Origin: Bradyrhizobium sp. Gha
GTDB taxonomy: Bacteria > Pseudomonadota > Alphaproteobacteria > Rhizobiales > Xanthobacteraceae
Length of the DNA: 64,000 nt
Reading direction: 5' to 3'
Assembly: GCF_900113735.1 (NCBI RefSeq)
Contig: NZ_FOQM01000030.1
Coordinates: 1-64,000, forward strand
Positions 23,740-32,141 of the stretch are shown one piece after another (within the stretch, counting starts at the first letter, position 1; each line of letters starts with the position of its first letter). A program made the position numbers and the translations under genes. The notes under the pieces were generated by a model. The model was not told the origin of the DNA. It saw only the letters and a list, made by a program, of their open reading frames with translations, and did no database searches.

Positions 23740-24948
23740 TCAAGGGACGCGGACCACGCCGCGGTCAGCCATTTGGTCGATCTGTGCGCGCGTGTAGCCG
23801 AGCCGTTCGAGCCATGTCGCCGTGTCGGCGCCGAGTAACGGGGGAACGGACGGTTCGGGAAAGCCTTCGTCTAGAAGGAAGCCTGGGCGCGTCACCCGTA
23901 GCTGTTGCCTTTCGGCCGGTTCGAGAGGCAGCCTCTCGACGAACCGGCGTTCGACCAGCTGTGGCTGCTGCAGTGCGTCCTGGACCGAGAGCACGCACCC
24001 TGCCGGAACGCCGGCGGCGTTGAATACCTCCTCCCATTCCTCGGCGGATTTCGACTTGAGCGACTTGTTGATCTCGTCGCTCAGGGCTGCGCGATGCAGC
24101 TTGCGCGTGTGGCGCTCACCGAACCGTTCCTCACTCAGCAGATCGGGTCGTCCAATCAGTTCGCAGAGCTTCTCGAATTGTTTCTGTTCGTTGGCCGAAA
24201 TGTTGAGCGGACCGGTCTTCGTCTTGAACGTGCCTGATGGCGCCGCCGTGAAATTCTCGTTGCCCATTGGCTCGGGGAGGATGCCGGCGTTGAGGTGGTT
24301 AGAGACCACCCAGCCCATTGCCGCCAGAGTCGATTCCAGGAGCGACACATCGATGAACCGGCCGCGGCCCGTCAAACGCTGCGCGACCAGTGCCGCCGAG
24401 ATTGCGAAGGCTGCCGTGATACCGGCCATGGTATCGGAGATCGGAAAGCCGGTGCGCAACGGCGCCGATCGGTGGTCGCCGGTTACGCTCATCGCGCCCG
24501 AGAGACCTTGCACGATCTGATCGTAGGCCGGCCGGTTTGCCCAAGGCCCTTCCTGACCGAAGCCGGATATGGCGCAGTAAATCAGCCCGGGATTGCGCTT
24601 CGCGAGGACCGCATAGCCGAGCCCGAGCCGCTCCAAGACTTTGGGTCGGAAGTTCTCGAGCAGCACGTCGGCCTGGTCGACAAGTCGAAGAAATACATCC
24701 CGGCCCTCCGGCGATTTCAAGTCGATCGCGATCGATTGTTTACAGGCATTCACCGCAACGAAGGACAGGCCGAACAGGCGCTGTGCCATCGTGGGATCGG
24801 CCCCGAGATGCCGAGCCAGATCGCCGCCCTTCGGATTTTCGATCTTGATCACTTCCGCGCCGAGCCGCGCCAAGTTGTAGCCACAGAAGGGTCCGGCGAG
24901 CACGTTGGACAGATCGAGGACGCATACGCCCTCAAGCGGCAAACTCAT
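23740..24948 (-). CDS. CaiB/BaiF-family CoA-transferase
   Basis: A type III CoA-transferase of 402 residues that would move CoA from a donor such as succinyl-CoA to a carboxylic acid. The start chosen (24948, MSLPLEGVCVLDLSNVLAGP) follows GGGAG; the open frame extends further upstream only because an IS481 remnant happens to be in the same frame. Family features include GAEVIKIENPKGGD, VDQADVLLENFRPKVLERLG and the catalytic Asp143 in NRPAYDQIVQG. It pairs with the adjacent lyase-like gene. Confidence 0.88.
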   Translation of the reverse strand: MSLPLEGVCVLDLSNVLAGPFCGYNLARLGAEVIKIENPKGGDLARHLGADPTMAQRLFGLSFVAVNACKQSIAIDLKSPEGRDVFLRLVDQADVLLENFRPKVLERLGLGYAVLAKRNPGLIYCAISGFGQEGPWANRPAYDQIVQGLSGAMSVTGDHRSAPLRTGFPISDTMAGITAAFAISAALVAQRLTGRGRFIDVSLLESTLAAMGWVVSNHLNAGILPEPMGNENFTAAPSGTFKTKTGPLNISANEQKQFEKLCELIGRPDLLSEERFGERHTRKLHRAALSDEINKSLKSKSAEEWEEVFNAAGVPAGCVLSVQDALQQPQLVERRFVERLPLEPAERQQLRVTRPGFLLDEGFPEPSVPPLLGADTATWLERLGYTRAQIDQMADRGVVRVP

Positions 24949-25004
24949 GGCGATCTCCCTAACACGCTCAACCCCAGTTCTGTTTGGCAGAACATTATTC
25001 TGTT

Positions 25005-25700
25005 GTGCAGACCACGTGTCCCGGCAAGCATCGCGGAAGGCGAACGACTGGTCGCAACTGCCATTGTCGGCCATGACGCGGGTGACAGTGACGCCGATGC
25101 TTTTGTAGTAGGCCACGGCCGCTTTGAGAAAGGGAACGGCACTATCGGCCGTCTCGTCCGGCTTGATCTCGGAGAACGCGAGGCGGGAATGGTCGTCAAT
25201 GCAGACGTGGACGAAACCCCAGCCAGCGCCGCGGCTCTTGTTCGGAGCACTCGGATCACAGGTGATGCCGTGGCCGACCCGCTGGAAACGACCGAGCTTT
25301 TTCGATGTCGTTGTAAATGATTTGCTGGGGTTCTCGCGCTCATAGCGGCGCTCCGGCTCGAGTGCCTCCAAATCGCGTATCCGGTTTAAACCCCAGGCGG
25401 CGTAGAACGCGCTTGACGGTAGCCGGCGAGACCTCGACCTCGGCTCCGATCTGCTTGCCGGTTTGGCGCTGCCGGCGCAAGGCCTCGATGGCGGTGCACG
25501 TGGCTGACGGGTTTGGCTTGGCGATGAGTGAGGTCGCGACGAGCGGTCGGGCAAGCCAGCCACACCTCCTGCGCGGAAGCGCTTGGCCCATTTGGCGACG
25601 GTCTTCGGCAGCCTGTTGAAAAGGTCAGCCGCGCCGGCCTGGCTCAACCCACCCTCGACCACGCTTCGCATCATCGCCTCTCGACCTTTGGGCGTCAAAG
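25005..25700 (-). mobile_element. IS481-family transposase remnant
   Basis: The remnant encodes the N-terminal helix-turn-helix (MTPKGREAMMRSVVEGGLSQ, AAKDLFN-like, KWAKRFRAGGVAGLPDRSSR). After a frame change it gives RQTGKQIGAEVEVSPATVKR and GFKPDTRF, and after another RYERENPSKS and the catalytic core pieces VHVCIDDHSRLAFSEI and VTRVMADNGSCDQSFAFRDA. The expected end (the Glu-containing third of the DDE domain) is missing: homology stops near 25005, about 60 bases before the CoA-transferase start. It is thus truncated and frameshifted. Confidence 0.82.
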
Positions 25701-25717
25701 GCGCATTCTTATAGGAC

Positions 25718-25787
25718 GTTCATCTGGTCTCTCCTTGGAACACTGAAGCTTCGCAGCCTCAGCTTCCTCGGTTCAGACCAGATGGAC
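25718..25787. repeat. Long-loop inverted repeat beside the IS481 remnant
   Basis: GTTCATCTGGTCT (25718-25730) and AGACCAGATGGAC (25775-25787) are inverted copies with one G.T pair, separated by 44 bases. They lie just outside the 5' end of the IS481 transposase frame and may include the element's terminal repeat or an older target structure. Confidence 0.45.
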
Positions 25788-25980
25788 AACCTCATGACAG
25801 GCCACATCCTAGTACGCCGAAACTTTCGTGCCGCGTACCGCATTTTTATTTGGAGAACAAGAAAATCGCTTACAACGTGCGACAAGGCAAACATCTCATA
25901 CGCGGCGTCGATCTATCTGTTGTCTGTCACCCACGCGCGGCGCGATCCCTTAACGCGAAGCGCGAACGATGCTACGAACG

Positions 25981-26014
<34 letters not shown>

Positions 26015-26150
26015 GTTCGCGTGCGAGCTGACGCGTTGACGGGTCACCCGGTCTCCAGCCATGCTGCGGCAAGGACTAGGAGACGCACTCGATGAGCTTG
26101 CTGCGTTCCGAGTTGATGAAACGAAGTCCTCGTTCTGGCCCATTCTGGCG

Positions 26151-26882
26151 TCAGAACTTGTAAGCGACGCCGCCGCTGACGAGCCATGGATCGATATTGG
26201 CGTGTCCGCTAACGGCAACCGCATTGTTCACGGTTGCGAAGTACTCCGGCCGCAGCCACAGCTTTTTCACGTCAAAGTTCAGGCCCCAGTGACGATCAAG
26301 CATGTAATCAAAGCCGAATTGGATCGCCGCGCCGAATTGGTTCCTGATGTGAAGATCCGTGACGGCAAGACTAGCGAGCGACGTATTGGCTGCGGATTGG
26401 TTGAAGAATACAGTGTAGTTGATGCCCCCGCCGATATACGGTTTAAGCGGCCCAAAATCGGTAAAGTGATATTGCAGGGTCAGTGTTGGCGGCAACAGCC
26501 AGGCTTTGCCGATATCAAGACCGGTTAGCGCGCCATTGCCGCTGATGTGATGGCTCGTCACCCCGAGAATTAGTTCAGTAGCTAAGTTCTTTGTGAAGAA
26601 ATAGGTAATATCGAGCTCTGGTATGGCTTGATCGCTGATCGAAAGCCCAGCACTTGGTGAGGACAGTGATGGCGCCCCGGGGACGTTGACCGAACTGCCT
26701 CCGGCATCCGGCAAAACGCCGAGCACGCGCAGGCGGATCATCCACGGGTTGAAGGGTTCAATTGGGGAGGCTTTATAGTAGACCGGATCCGATCCCAAAT
26801 CCGCACCGCGGACTGAGTTGCTGGCCAACGAGGTCGCTAACGCGAGGGTCGATACCGTCGCTAGAACTGTTCTTGCTTTCAT
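26151..26882 (-). CDS. OmpW-family outer membrane protein
   Basis: The 243-residue protein (start at 26882, behind TGGAGA) has a signal peptide (MKARTVLATVSTLALATSLA..) and an eight-strand OmpW beta-barrel. Family-typical segments are WMIRLRVLGVLPDAG, DITYFFTKNLATELILGVTS, LLPPTLTLQYHFTDFGPLKP and YIGGGINYTVFF, ending in VAYKF with a terminal Phe as in porins. OmpW proteins form small hydrophobic channels. The gene is divergent from nifH; a near-consensus sigma-54 promoter points toward it (27093-27108) and the nifH NifA sites lie just upstream of that, so it may be made in nitrogen-fixing cells. Confidence 0.88.
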   Translation of the reverse strand: MKARTVLATVSTLALATSLASNSVRGADLGSDPVYYKASPIEPFNPWMIRLRVLGVLPDAGGSSVNVPGAPSLSSPSAGLSISDQAIPELDITYFFTKNLATELILGVTSHHISGNGALTGLDIGKAWLLPPTLTLQYHFTDFGPLKPYIGGGINYTVFFNQSAANTSLASLAVTDLHIRNQFGAAIQFGFDYMLDRHWGLNFDVKKLWLRPEYFATVNNAVAVSGHANIDPWLVSGGVAYKF

Positions 26883-27092
26883 CGAATTCTCCATTCCAAG
26901 AGTCGCGCGAGAAACCGCGCAAGGTAGCTGTTGCAGCCGCGTCCGAGAGCCCCTTCGAACTGTCTGCCGGCCAGCTCCGAAATCGGCGCGCCGAGTGTCA
27001 CAATGCATTTGCGACAATCCCTGCTGGTTGGGATGATTGGAGCGCCTCCGGCGTATTCACTCTTCTCGAATTGCTGGCGTTGCGAGAGGAGC

Positions 27093-27108
27093 AGCAAGTT
27101 CCGTTCCA
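27093..27108 (-). promoter_or_regulatory. Sigma-54 promoter facing ompW
   Basis: On the minus strand the site reads TGGAACGGAACTTGCT, one mismatch from TGGCACG-N4-TTGCT and with the required GG-N10-GC spacing. The nifH NifA sites begin 66 bases upstream of it. The implied leader to the ompW ATG is about 200 bases. Confidence 0.7.
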
Positions 27109-27173
27109 TAGCTGCAGGCGTCGAGATGGTCCGGCCCACACCTGTTCTTGCGCGTTGATCGTTGTGGTTTTTT

Positions 27174-27189
27174 TGTTCGTTGTCTGACA
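27174..27189. promoter_or_regulatory. NifA upstream activator site 1 (ompW-nifH)
   Basis: TGT-TCGTTGTCTG-ACA matches TGT-N10-ACA. It is 105 bases before the nifH -24 element and 66 bases from the ompW-facing one. Confidence 0.78.
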
Positions 27190-27207
27190 ATAGCGACGCA
27201 GACACCC

Positions 27208-27223
27208 TGTTAGATCCTAAACA
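27208..27223. promoter_or_regulatory. NifA upstream activator site 2 (ompW-nifH)
   Basis: TGT-TAGATCCTAA-ACA matches TGT-N10-ACA, 71 bases before the nifH -24 element. With site 1 it forms a tandem pair. Confidence 0.82.
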
Positions 27224-27293
27224 CTCAATGAACACGCAACGGCTGGCTGCATTTTGCAGTGCAATCATAAACGTAAGGTACGCAGTCGAGTGT

Positions 27294-27309
27294 TGGCACA
27301 GGCGTTGCT
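27294..27309 (+). promoter_or_regulatory. Sigma-54 promoter of nifH
   Basis: TGGCACAGGCGTTGCT has GG (27295-27296) and GC (27307-27308) ten bases apart. The untranslated leader to nifH is about 150 bases. Confidence 0.9.
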
Positions 27310-27469
27310 ACCAAGGGGCAGCAACACTGAGTGAGGGCTGAGTGCACGCCGACGCGCAAAGCGAGCGATGCGCTCCTTCCCTTGAACCCGTGTGCCCTCG
27401 CTTTTGTGTGAGAATCAAGCTCACACAAGAAGCGCGCAACTTTTGGCAAATCGGTTGATGGAGAACAAC

Positions 27470-28354
27470 ATGTCTTCACTAAGACAAATCGCGTTCTACG
27501 GGAAAGGTGGCATCGGGAAGTCCACCACTTCGCAGAACACGCTGGCGGCGCTGGCCGAGATGGGGCAGAAAATTCTGATTGTGGGGTGCGATCCGAAGGC
27601 GGACTCGACCCGGCTGATTCTGCACGCCAAGGCGCAAGATACGATTTTGAGCCTTGCGGCCAGCGCCGGCAGCGTGGAGGACCTAGAACTCGAAGACGTA
27701 ATGAAGGTCGGCTACCGGGACATTCGTTGCGTGGAGTCCGGCGGTCCTGAGCCAGGTGTCGGCTGTGCGGGTCGCGGTGTCATCACCTCGATTAATTTTC
27801 TGGAAGAGAACGGCGCCTACGAGAACATTGACTATGTCTCATACGACGTGCTTGGCGACGTCGTTTGCGGTGGCTTTGCCATGCCGATCCGCGAGAATAA
27901 GGCACAGGAAATCTACATTGTGATGTCCGGTGAAATGATGGCGATGTATGCCGCAAACAACATCTCCAAGGGCATCCTAAAGTACGCCAACTCTGGTGGG
28001 GTGCGGCTGGGGGGACTGATCTGCAACGAGCGGCAGACCGACAAGGAACTGGAATTGGCGGAAGCGCTGGCCAAAAAGCTGGGCACTCAGTTGATCTACT
28101 TCGTGCCGCGTGACAACGTGGTGCAGCATGCAGAGCTACGCCGTATGACGGTGCTTGAATATGCACCCGATTCCAAGCAGGCCGATCACTATCGGAAGCT
28201 CGCTCATAAGGTTCATAACAATGGCGGCAAAGGTATCATCCCGACCCCGATCTCCATGGATGAGCTCGAGGATATGCTGATGGAGCACGGCATTATGAAG
28301 CCGGTGGATGAATCGATCATCGGGAAGACCGCCGCCGAGCTCGCAGCCTCGTAA
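27470..28354 (+). CDS. nifH: Nitrogenase iron protein (dinitrogenase reductase)
   Basis: NifH is the ATP-driven reductase that feeds electrons to NifDK. The 294-residue protein has the P-loop GKGGIGKST (residues 11-19), the [4Fe-4S] ligands Cys99 (GVGCAGRGV) and Cys133 (DVVCGGFAMP), and the arginine of GCAGRG that is ADP-ribosylated in some species. The start at 27470 follows TGGAGAACA; an in-frame ATG at 27458 is too early for that site. It is separated from nifDK by about 22 kb, as in other bradyrhizobia. Confidence 0.98.
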   Translation: MSSLRQIAFYGKGGIGKSTTSQNTLAALAEMGQKILIVGCDPKADSTRLILHAKAQDTILSLAASAGSVEDLELEDVMKVGYRDIRCVESGGPEPGVGCAGRGVITSINFLEENGAYENIDYVSYDVLGDVVCGGFAMPIRENKAQEIYIVMSGEMMAMYAANNISKGILKYANSGGVRLGGLICNERQTDKELELAEALAKKLGTQLIYFVPRDNVVQHAELRRMTVLEYAPDSKQADHYRKLAHKVHNNGGKGIIPTPISMDELEDMLMEHGIMKPVDESIIGKTAAELAAS

Positions 28355-28391
28355 AGGTCGCGAGTCGCGGCCTTGTAAGGGCGCGCGACAG

Positions 28392-28430
28392 ATGCCGGTC
28401 TCCTCACCGTCCCTCCCGGGAGACCGGCAT
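28392..28430 (+). terminator. Stable hairpin just downstream of nifH
   Basis: ATGCCGGTCTCC (28392-28403) and GGAGACCGGCAT (28419-28430) form a perfect 12-bp stem with a 15-base loop, 38 bases after the nifH stop. There is no T-run. It could stabilise the abundant nifH mRNA 3' end and reduce read-through into nifQ. Confidence 0.75.
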
Positions 28431-28502
28431 ACTGACGATCGACCGTCGCCAAAATTAGTGCGCGCCGTTGCAGACCTCGCGATTGTCAAAACTCACAAGA
28501 TT

Positions 28503-29279
28503 ATGTCCGAACCGCACGTCCCTTCGTTCATGGCTATAGGCGCTGCTGCTTCCAACAGCCAGTTGCACGAGGGAGTTGCCGCCTACCGTTTGCTCACCGG
28601 TGAGGCTCCTGCGGATGCTAATATCACTACAGACGCTAACCTCGATCGCCATGTCCTGGCGTCCATCCTGGCGGCTGCCACGATGGATGGTGGCTCCCTT
28701 CTTGAGAAGGTTGGCCTGTCCGGCGTTGAACTGGCGGCCCTGCTGGAACAGTACTTCCCCTCAACCACGATCAATGGTGGGGAGCAGGCCTGGCGCTCCA
28801 ACGGCGAAGATCACGAGGAGATCGCCATGCTTCGCGATCTTTTGCTCAAGGAGCGCTCGACGCAAGGGGATATCGGACGATGGCTGGCTGCAATGATCGC
28901 ACGTCGCGCCATGGAGCCGGACCATTTGTGGGAAGCTCTCGGCTTGCGTAATCGTGGCGAACTCGCTCTCGTGCTGAGCCGTCATTTCGGGCCGCTCGCC
29001 GCGCGCAACGTCAACAATATGCGGTGGAAGCGTTTTTTTTACCGCATGCTTTGCGAGAACGAGGGCGTTGTGATGTGCACGACACCCGTGTGCGACCAAT
29101 GCAGCGAATTCAACGTCTGCTTCGGTGAAGAAAGCGGCGAGAGCCGGATGGCCGAGCGGCGGTGCGATTTGTTATTGCAAGAGGCTGCTCGGCCGGTTGT
29201 TGACGGTGACCCGTCATCTGAACAGCCGAAATGGTCGGAGATTGCATCGTCATCCGATAAGGCCACGCCGGATCTGTAG
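28503..29279 (+). CDS. nifQ: Molybdenum donor protein NifQ
   Basis: NifQ carries a Mo-Fe-S cluster and gives molybdenum to the cofactor assembly pathway. The C-terminal cysteine motif CTTPVCDQCSEFNVCF fits the NifQ signature C-x4-C-x2-C-x5-C, and the surrounding MRWKRFFYRMLCENEG is conserved. I place the start at 28503 (MSEPHVPSFMAIG, 258 residues); the in-frame sequence upstream runs back through the nifH hairpin and lacks conservation. No good ribosome site is visible. The nearest promoter upstream is that of nifH. Confidence 0.9.
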   Translation: MSEPHVPSFMAIGAAASNSQLHEGVAAYRLLTGEAPADANITTDANLDRHVLASILAAATMDGGSLLEKVGLSGVELAALLEQYFPSTTINGGEQAWRSNGEDHEEIAMLRDLLLKERSTQGDIGRWLAAMIARRAMEPDHLWEALGLRNRGELALVLSRHFGPLAARNVNNMRWKRFFYRMLCENEGVVMCTTPVCDQCSEFNVCFGEESGESRMAERRCDLLLQEAARPVVDGDPSSEQPKWSEIASSSDKATPDL

Positions 29280-29694
29280 GCAGCGCGGGGAGGAGGCTAG
29301 TTATGACGTTTGGCTGCTAGCGCGTGGCAATGCGTCCAAGGCGGCAGAATGTGGACTGGCAACCGGAACACGATACCCGCCATGAAGGCTGGCGCGAACC
29401 GCGCATGAACAATTGCCTCGGCGAGGCGGCCGGGGACACTAGGCTTAATGAACTCGCGGTGACATTCAAGCAGAGTTCCTGGAGGCCTGGGTCATGCTCC
29501 CGAAGTTCAAGAGCGCGCCCAAGCGCTAGCCAGCCGCACCGCATGTGCGACGGTCATGAGCACTGCGATGATCGGTGAGTGCGTATTGAGCACGAATCCG
29601 GCGGTCACGCCATTCGAAAGACCAGCACACCTATCAATCGCTTGATGTTGTTTGCTTGAGCGCGGCCCAGAGGTAATCCGAAGGAGAATGCTTG
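29280..29694. other. Gap between nifQ and nifW
   Basis: About 415 bases without a gene or a correctly spaced sigma-54 promoter that I could find. An AAGGAG ribosome site for nifW is at 29681-29686. Confidence 0.5.
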
Positions 29695-30036
29695 ATGATC
29701 AACTCGTCCCCGGCAGCCGGTATCCTGGATCGGCTCGGCAAGGCTTGTGCGGCAGAGGAGTTTTTTTCGCTGCTAGGTGTCGCATACGATCCTAAGATCG
29801 TGAATGTCGCGCGCCTTCACATCTTAAGGCGAATGGGACATTACTTCGTGCAAGAGCAATTTGCTGATGCACCGGAGGCGGAAATAAGAGCGCGGTGCAA
29901 GGCAATGCTGGAGCAAGCCTATGCCGATTTCGTAAGTTCTTCACCGATCGAGCAGCGGGTATTCAAAGTGTTAAAGGATGCCGTCGCAGATCCTAAGAAG
30001 GTTGGGGCCTTTGTTCCTTTGAGCGAGTTGAAGTGA
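29695..30036 (+). CDS. nifW: Nitrogenase-stabilising protein NifW
   Basis: NifW binds the MoFe protein and protects it from oxygen. The 113-residue protein matches the family (LDRLGKACAAEEFFSLLGVA, YDPKIVNVARLHILRRMGHY, VFKVLKDAVADPKKVGAFVP). The ATG at 29695 lies eight bases after AAGGAG; a TTG three bases earlier is less likely. It stands alone between nifQ and fixBCX. Confidence 0.93.
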   Translation: MINSSPAAGILDRLGKACAAEEFFSLLGVAYDPKIVNVARLHILRRMGHYFVQEQFADAPEAEIRARCKAMLEQAYADFVSSSPIEQRVFKVLKDAVADPKKVGAFVPLSELK

Positions 30037-31023
30037 CGAGTACTCCACTGTAAGCGAACTGTGCGCGACGGACGCCGAGGCACTCCGTTGGCGTTGGCGT
30101 TCTCTTCATCGGCGCAAGTCCATGCGGCCATGAGCCGAGCGGTGGCTGTTCTATTCCTGACGCTTGTCTGGATTGTTCGTGCCAACGATATCAGGAGCTG
30201 TATGAATTGCCGCGCAGGCCATTACTTTCTGCTGACGTTCTATCGTCTTTGCGACTGGTACGACACTTGCTTTTTGGAGTGCTGATCGGATCATCGATGC
30301 GACAGACGCTAGCGTCCTCGATGAGTTCGAAGGAGGACCTCTGATGCTGCTTTTAAGTGCCTGCCGTGCCGCCCAGCGCCATCATATCGAGGCTCATGAT
30401 CCCGTCAGGTACGTTCGCAGTGGACTTGGGCGCGGCCGCAGTCTTGCAGCGGCGGTGAAATGGTGACCAATGAACAAGTGTCCCCTTCGTGCTACTCCTG
30501 CAACGGGTATGCACAGTGGCATTCGCATCAAATCGGCCTTCGATCCCGATCAGAGTTGTCTCCATCTCATGGCGGATAGAAATCACGCCACAAAGAACGG
30601 GAGCATCGACCCGTGCGGATTGCTGCTGAAGGCACAGCATGTCTTGCGTGGCAGACGCGTTGCCAGGATCGATGTTGTTGCCGCCGCCAATGTGGAGCCG
30701 TCGGACCGAACAGAGGCGCAGTTACTGCGCAGCAAACGGTCTCGCACCTTCCGATCCGAAAGCGATTGGTCAAGATCATTGCGCCGCCCTAGCCAGCCGC
30801 GGTCGTGCTCGTCAAACCGGCGTGCAAGGGCTCAGTTTGCAATAACCCTCCAATCCGCCTGAACGGGTGCGTCTGTCGCGACGACATGTTGTTGTGTGAC
30901 CCGGTCCGCGCACGCAGGAATGGTGTAAAGCCAGCCACTTGTCGGCCAAAAGTGCTCTTCAGGTTACGAAAGCGAGAAAGCAACCGTGGCGCGGGGGCGC
31001 GCATTGTTGAGAGGAATTTAGAC
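30037..31023. other. Long leader region before fixB
   Basis: Nearly 1 kb without a recognised gene. A 40-codon frame beginning with ATG at about 30343 (MLLLSACRAAQRHHIEAHD) has a strong GAAGGAGG upstream, but no family is known for it. The other frames show no support. A GG-N10-GC promoter candidate is at 30649-30664. Confidence 0.45.
30649..30664 (+). promoter_or_regulatory. Candidate sigma-54 promoter of fixBCX
   Basis: TGGCAGACGCGTTGCC has GG-N10-GC spacing but is 360 bases before fixB. No exact TGT-N10-ACA site was found upstream (the nearest is TGC-N10-ACA at 30621-30636). It is the only good candidate in the region. Confidence 0.5.
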
Positions 31024-32133
31024 ATGAGCAACGTCAGCAGAACGGCCATGCCAGCGGGGGCCGGCCGCGCAGCAGCTAAAAAGGAACTGCCGGAGCACTT
31101 CAAGTCGTACAAACACGTCTGGGTCTTCGTCGAGCTGGAGCGTGGCCAAGTGCATCCGGTTTCCTGGGAGCTCATGGGTGCGGGGCGCACCCTCGCCGAC
31201 AGGTTAAAGGTGGATCTTGCTGCTGTCGTACTCGGTCCGGAGGGGCAGCACACACGTAATGCCGCGCTTGAAGCCTTCTGCTATGGCGCTGATCTGGCCT
31301 ATCTCGTAAGCGACAATGTTTTGTCGGACTATCGCAACGAATCCTATACAAAGGCGCTAACCGAACTCGTCAACGCCTACAAGCCTGAGATCCTGCTATT
31401 GGGTGCGACGACGCTCGGTCGCGATCTCGCAGGTTCTGTTGCGACGAACTTGTCGACGGGGCTGACTGCCGACTGCACCGCGCTGGACGTCGATGCAGAT
31501 GATTCGCTTGCGGCGACGCGTCCGACCTTCGGCGGCTCGCTGCTCTGCACGATCTATACCTTGAATTATCGTCCGCAGATGGCCACCGTCCGCCCGCGAG
31601 TCATGCCGATGCCTGAGCGCGTTGCACGCGATGCCGCTCATATCATCGTTCATCCGCTCGGCCTTATGGAAGAAGATATCGTCACAAAAGTACTGTCGTT
31701 CCTACCCGACCGCGATGCGGAATCGTCCAATCTGGCCTATGCCGATGTTGTGGTTGCGGGTGGCTTAGGACTTGGATCGCCCGAGAACTTTCGATTCGTT
31801 CGCGAGCTCGCAGCTCTGCTTGGCGCTGAATATGGCTGCTCGCGTCCTCTCGTGCAAAAGGGGTGGCTTACGTCTGACCGGCAAATTGGCCAGACAGGCA
31901 AAACCATCCGCCCGAAGCTCTATATTGCTGCTGGCATCTCGGGAGCGATCCAGCACCGGGTTGGCGTCGAGGGCGCGGATCTGATCGTTGCTGTCAACAC
32001 TGACAGGAACGCTCCGATCTTCGACTTTGCTCATCTCGCGATCGTCAGTGATGCCATACAATTGCTACCCGCGCTGACTGCCGCATTTCGCGCGCGGCTT
32101 TTGCCGGAGTCGCGCGCCCGGATCGCGGTTTAG
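31024..32133 (+). CDS. fixB: Electron transfer flavoprotein alpha subunit FixB
   Basis: FixB with FixA forms an electron-bifurcating flavoprotein that, with FixC and FixX, supplies low-potential electrons to nitrogenase. The 369-residue protein has the ETF-alpha FAD domain (VVVAGGLGLGSPENFRFVRE, TGKTIRPKLYIAAGISGAIQ, VAVNTDRNAPIFDFA). fixA is not in front of it; in B. japonicum fixA is known to lie in a separate unit. fixC follows after eight bases. Confidence 0.95.
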   Translation: MSNVSRTAMPAGAGRAAAKKELPEHFKSYKHVWVFVELERGQVHPVSWELMGAGRTLADRLKVDLAAVVLGPEGQHTRNAALEAFCYGADLAYLVSDNVLSDYRNESYTKALTELVNAYKPEILLLGATTLGRDLAGSVATNLSTGLTADCTALDVDADDSLAATRPTFGGSLLCTIYTLNYRPQMATVRPRVMPMPERVARDAAHIIVHPLGLMEEDIVTKVLSFLPDRDAESSNLAYADVVVAGGLGLGSPENFRFVRELAALLGAEYGCSRPLVQKGWLTSDRQIGQTGKTIRPKLYIAAGISGAIQHRVGVEGADLIVAVNTDRNAPIFDFAHLAIVSDAIQLLPALTAAFRARLLPESRARIAV

Positions 32134-32141
32134 AGGAGATA

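Noticed and set aside
30061..30285. 74-codon frame after nifW
   Set aside because: No ribosome site or family similarity; cysteine- and tryptophan-rich tail looks random.
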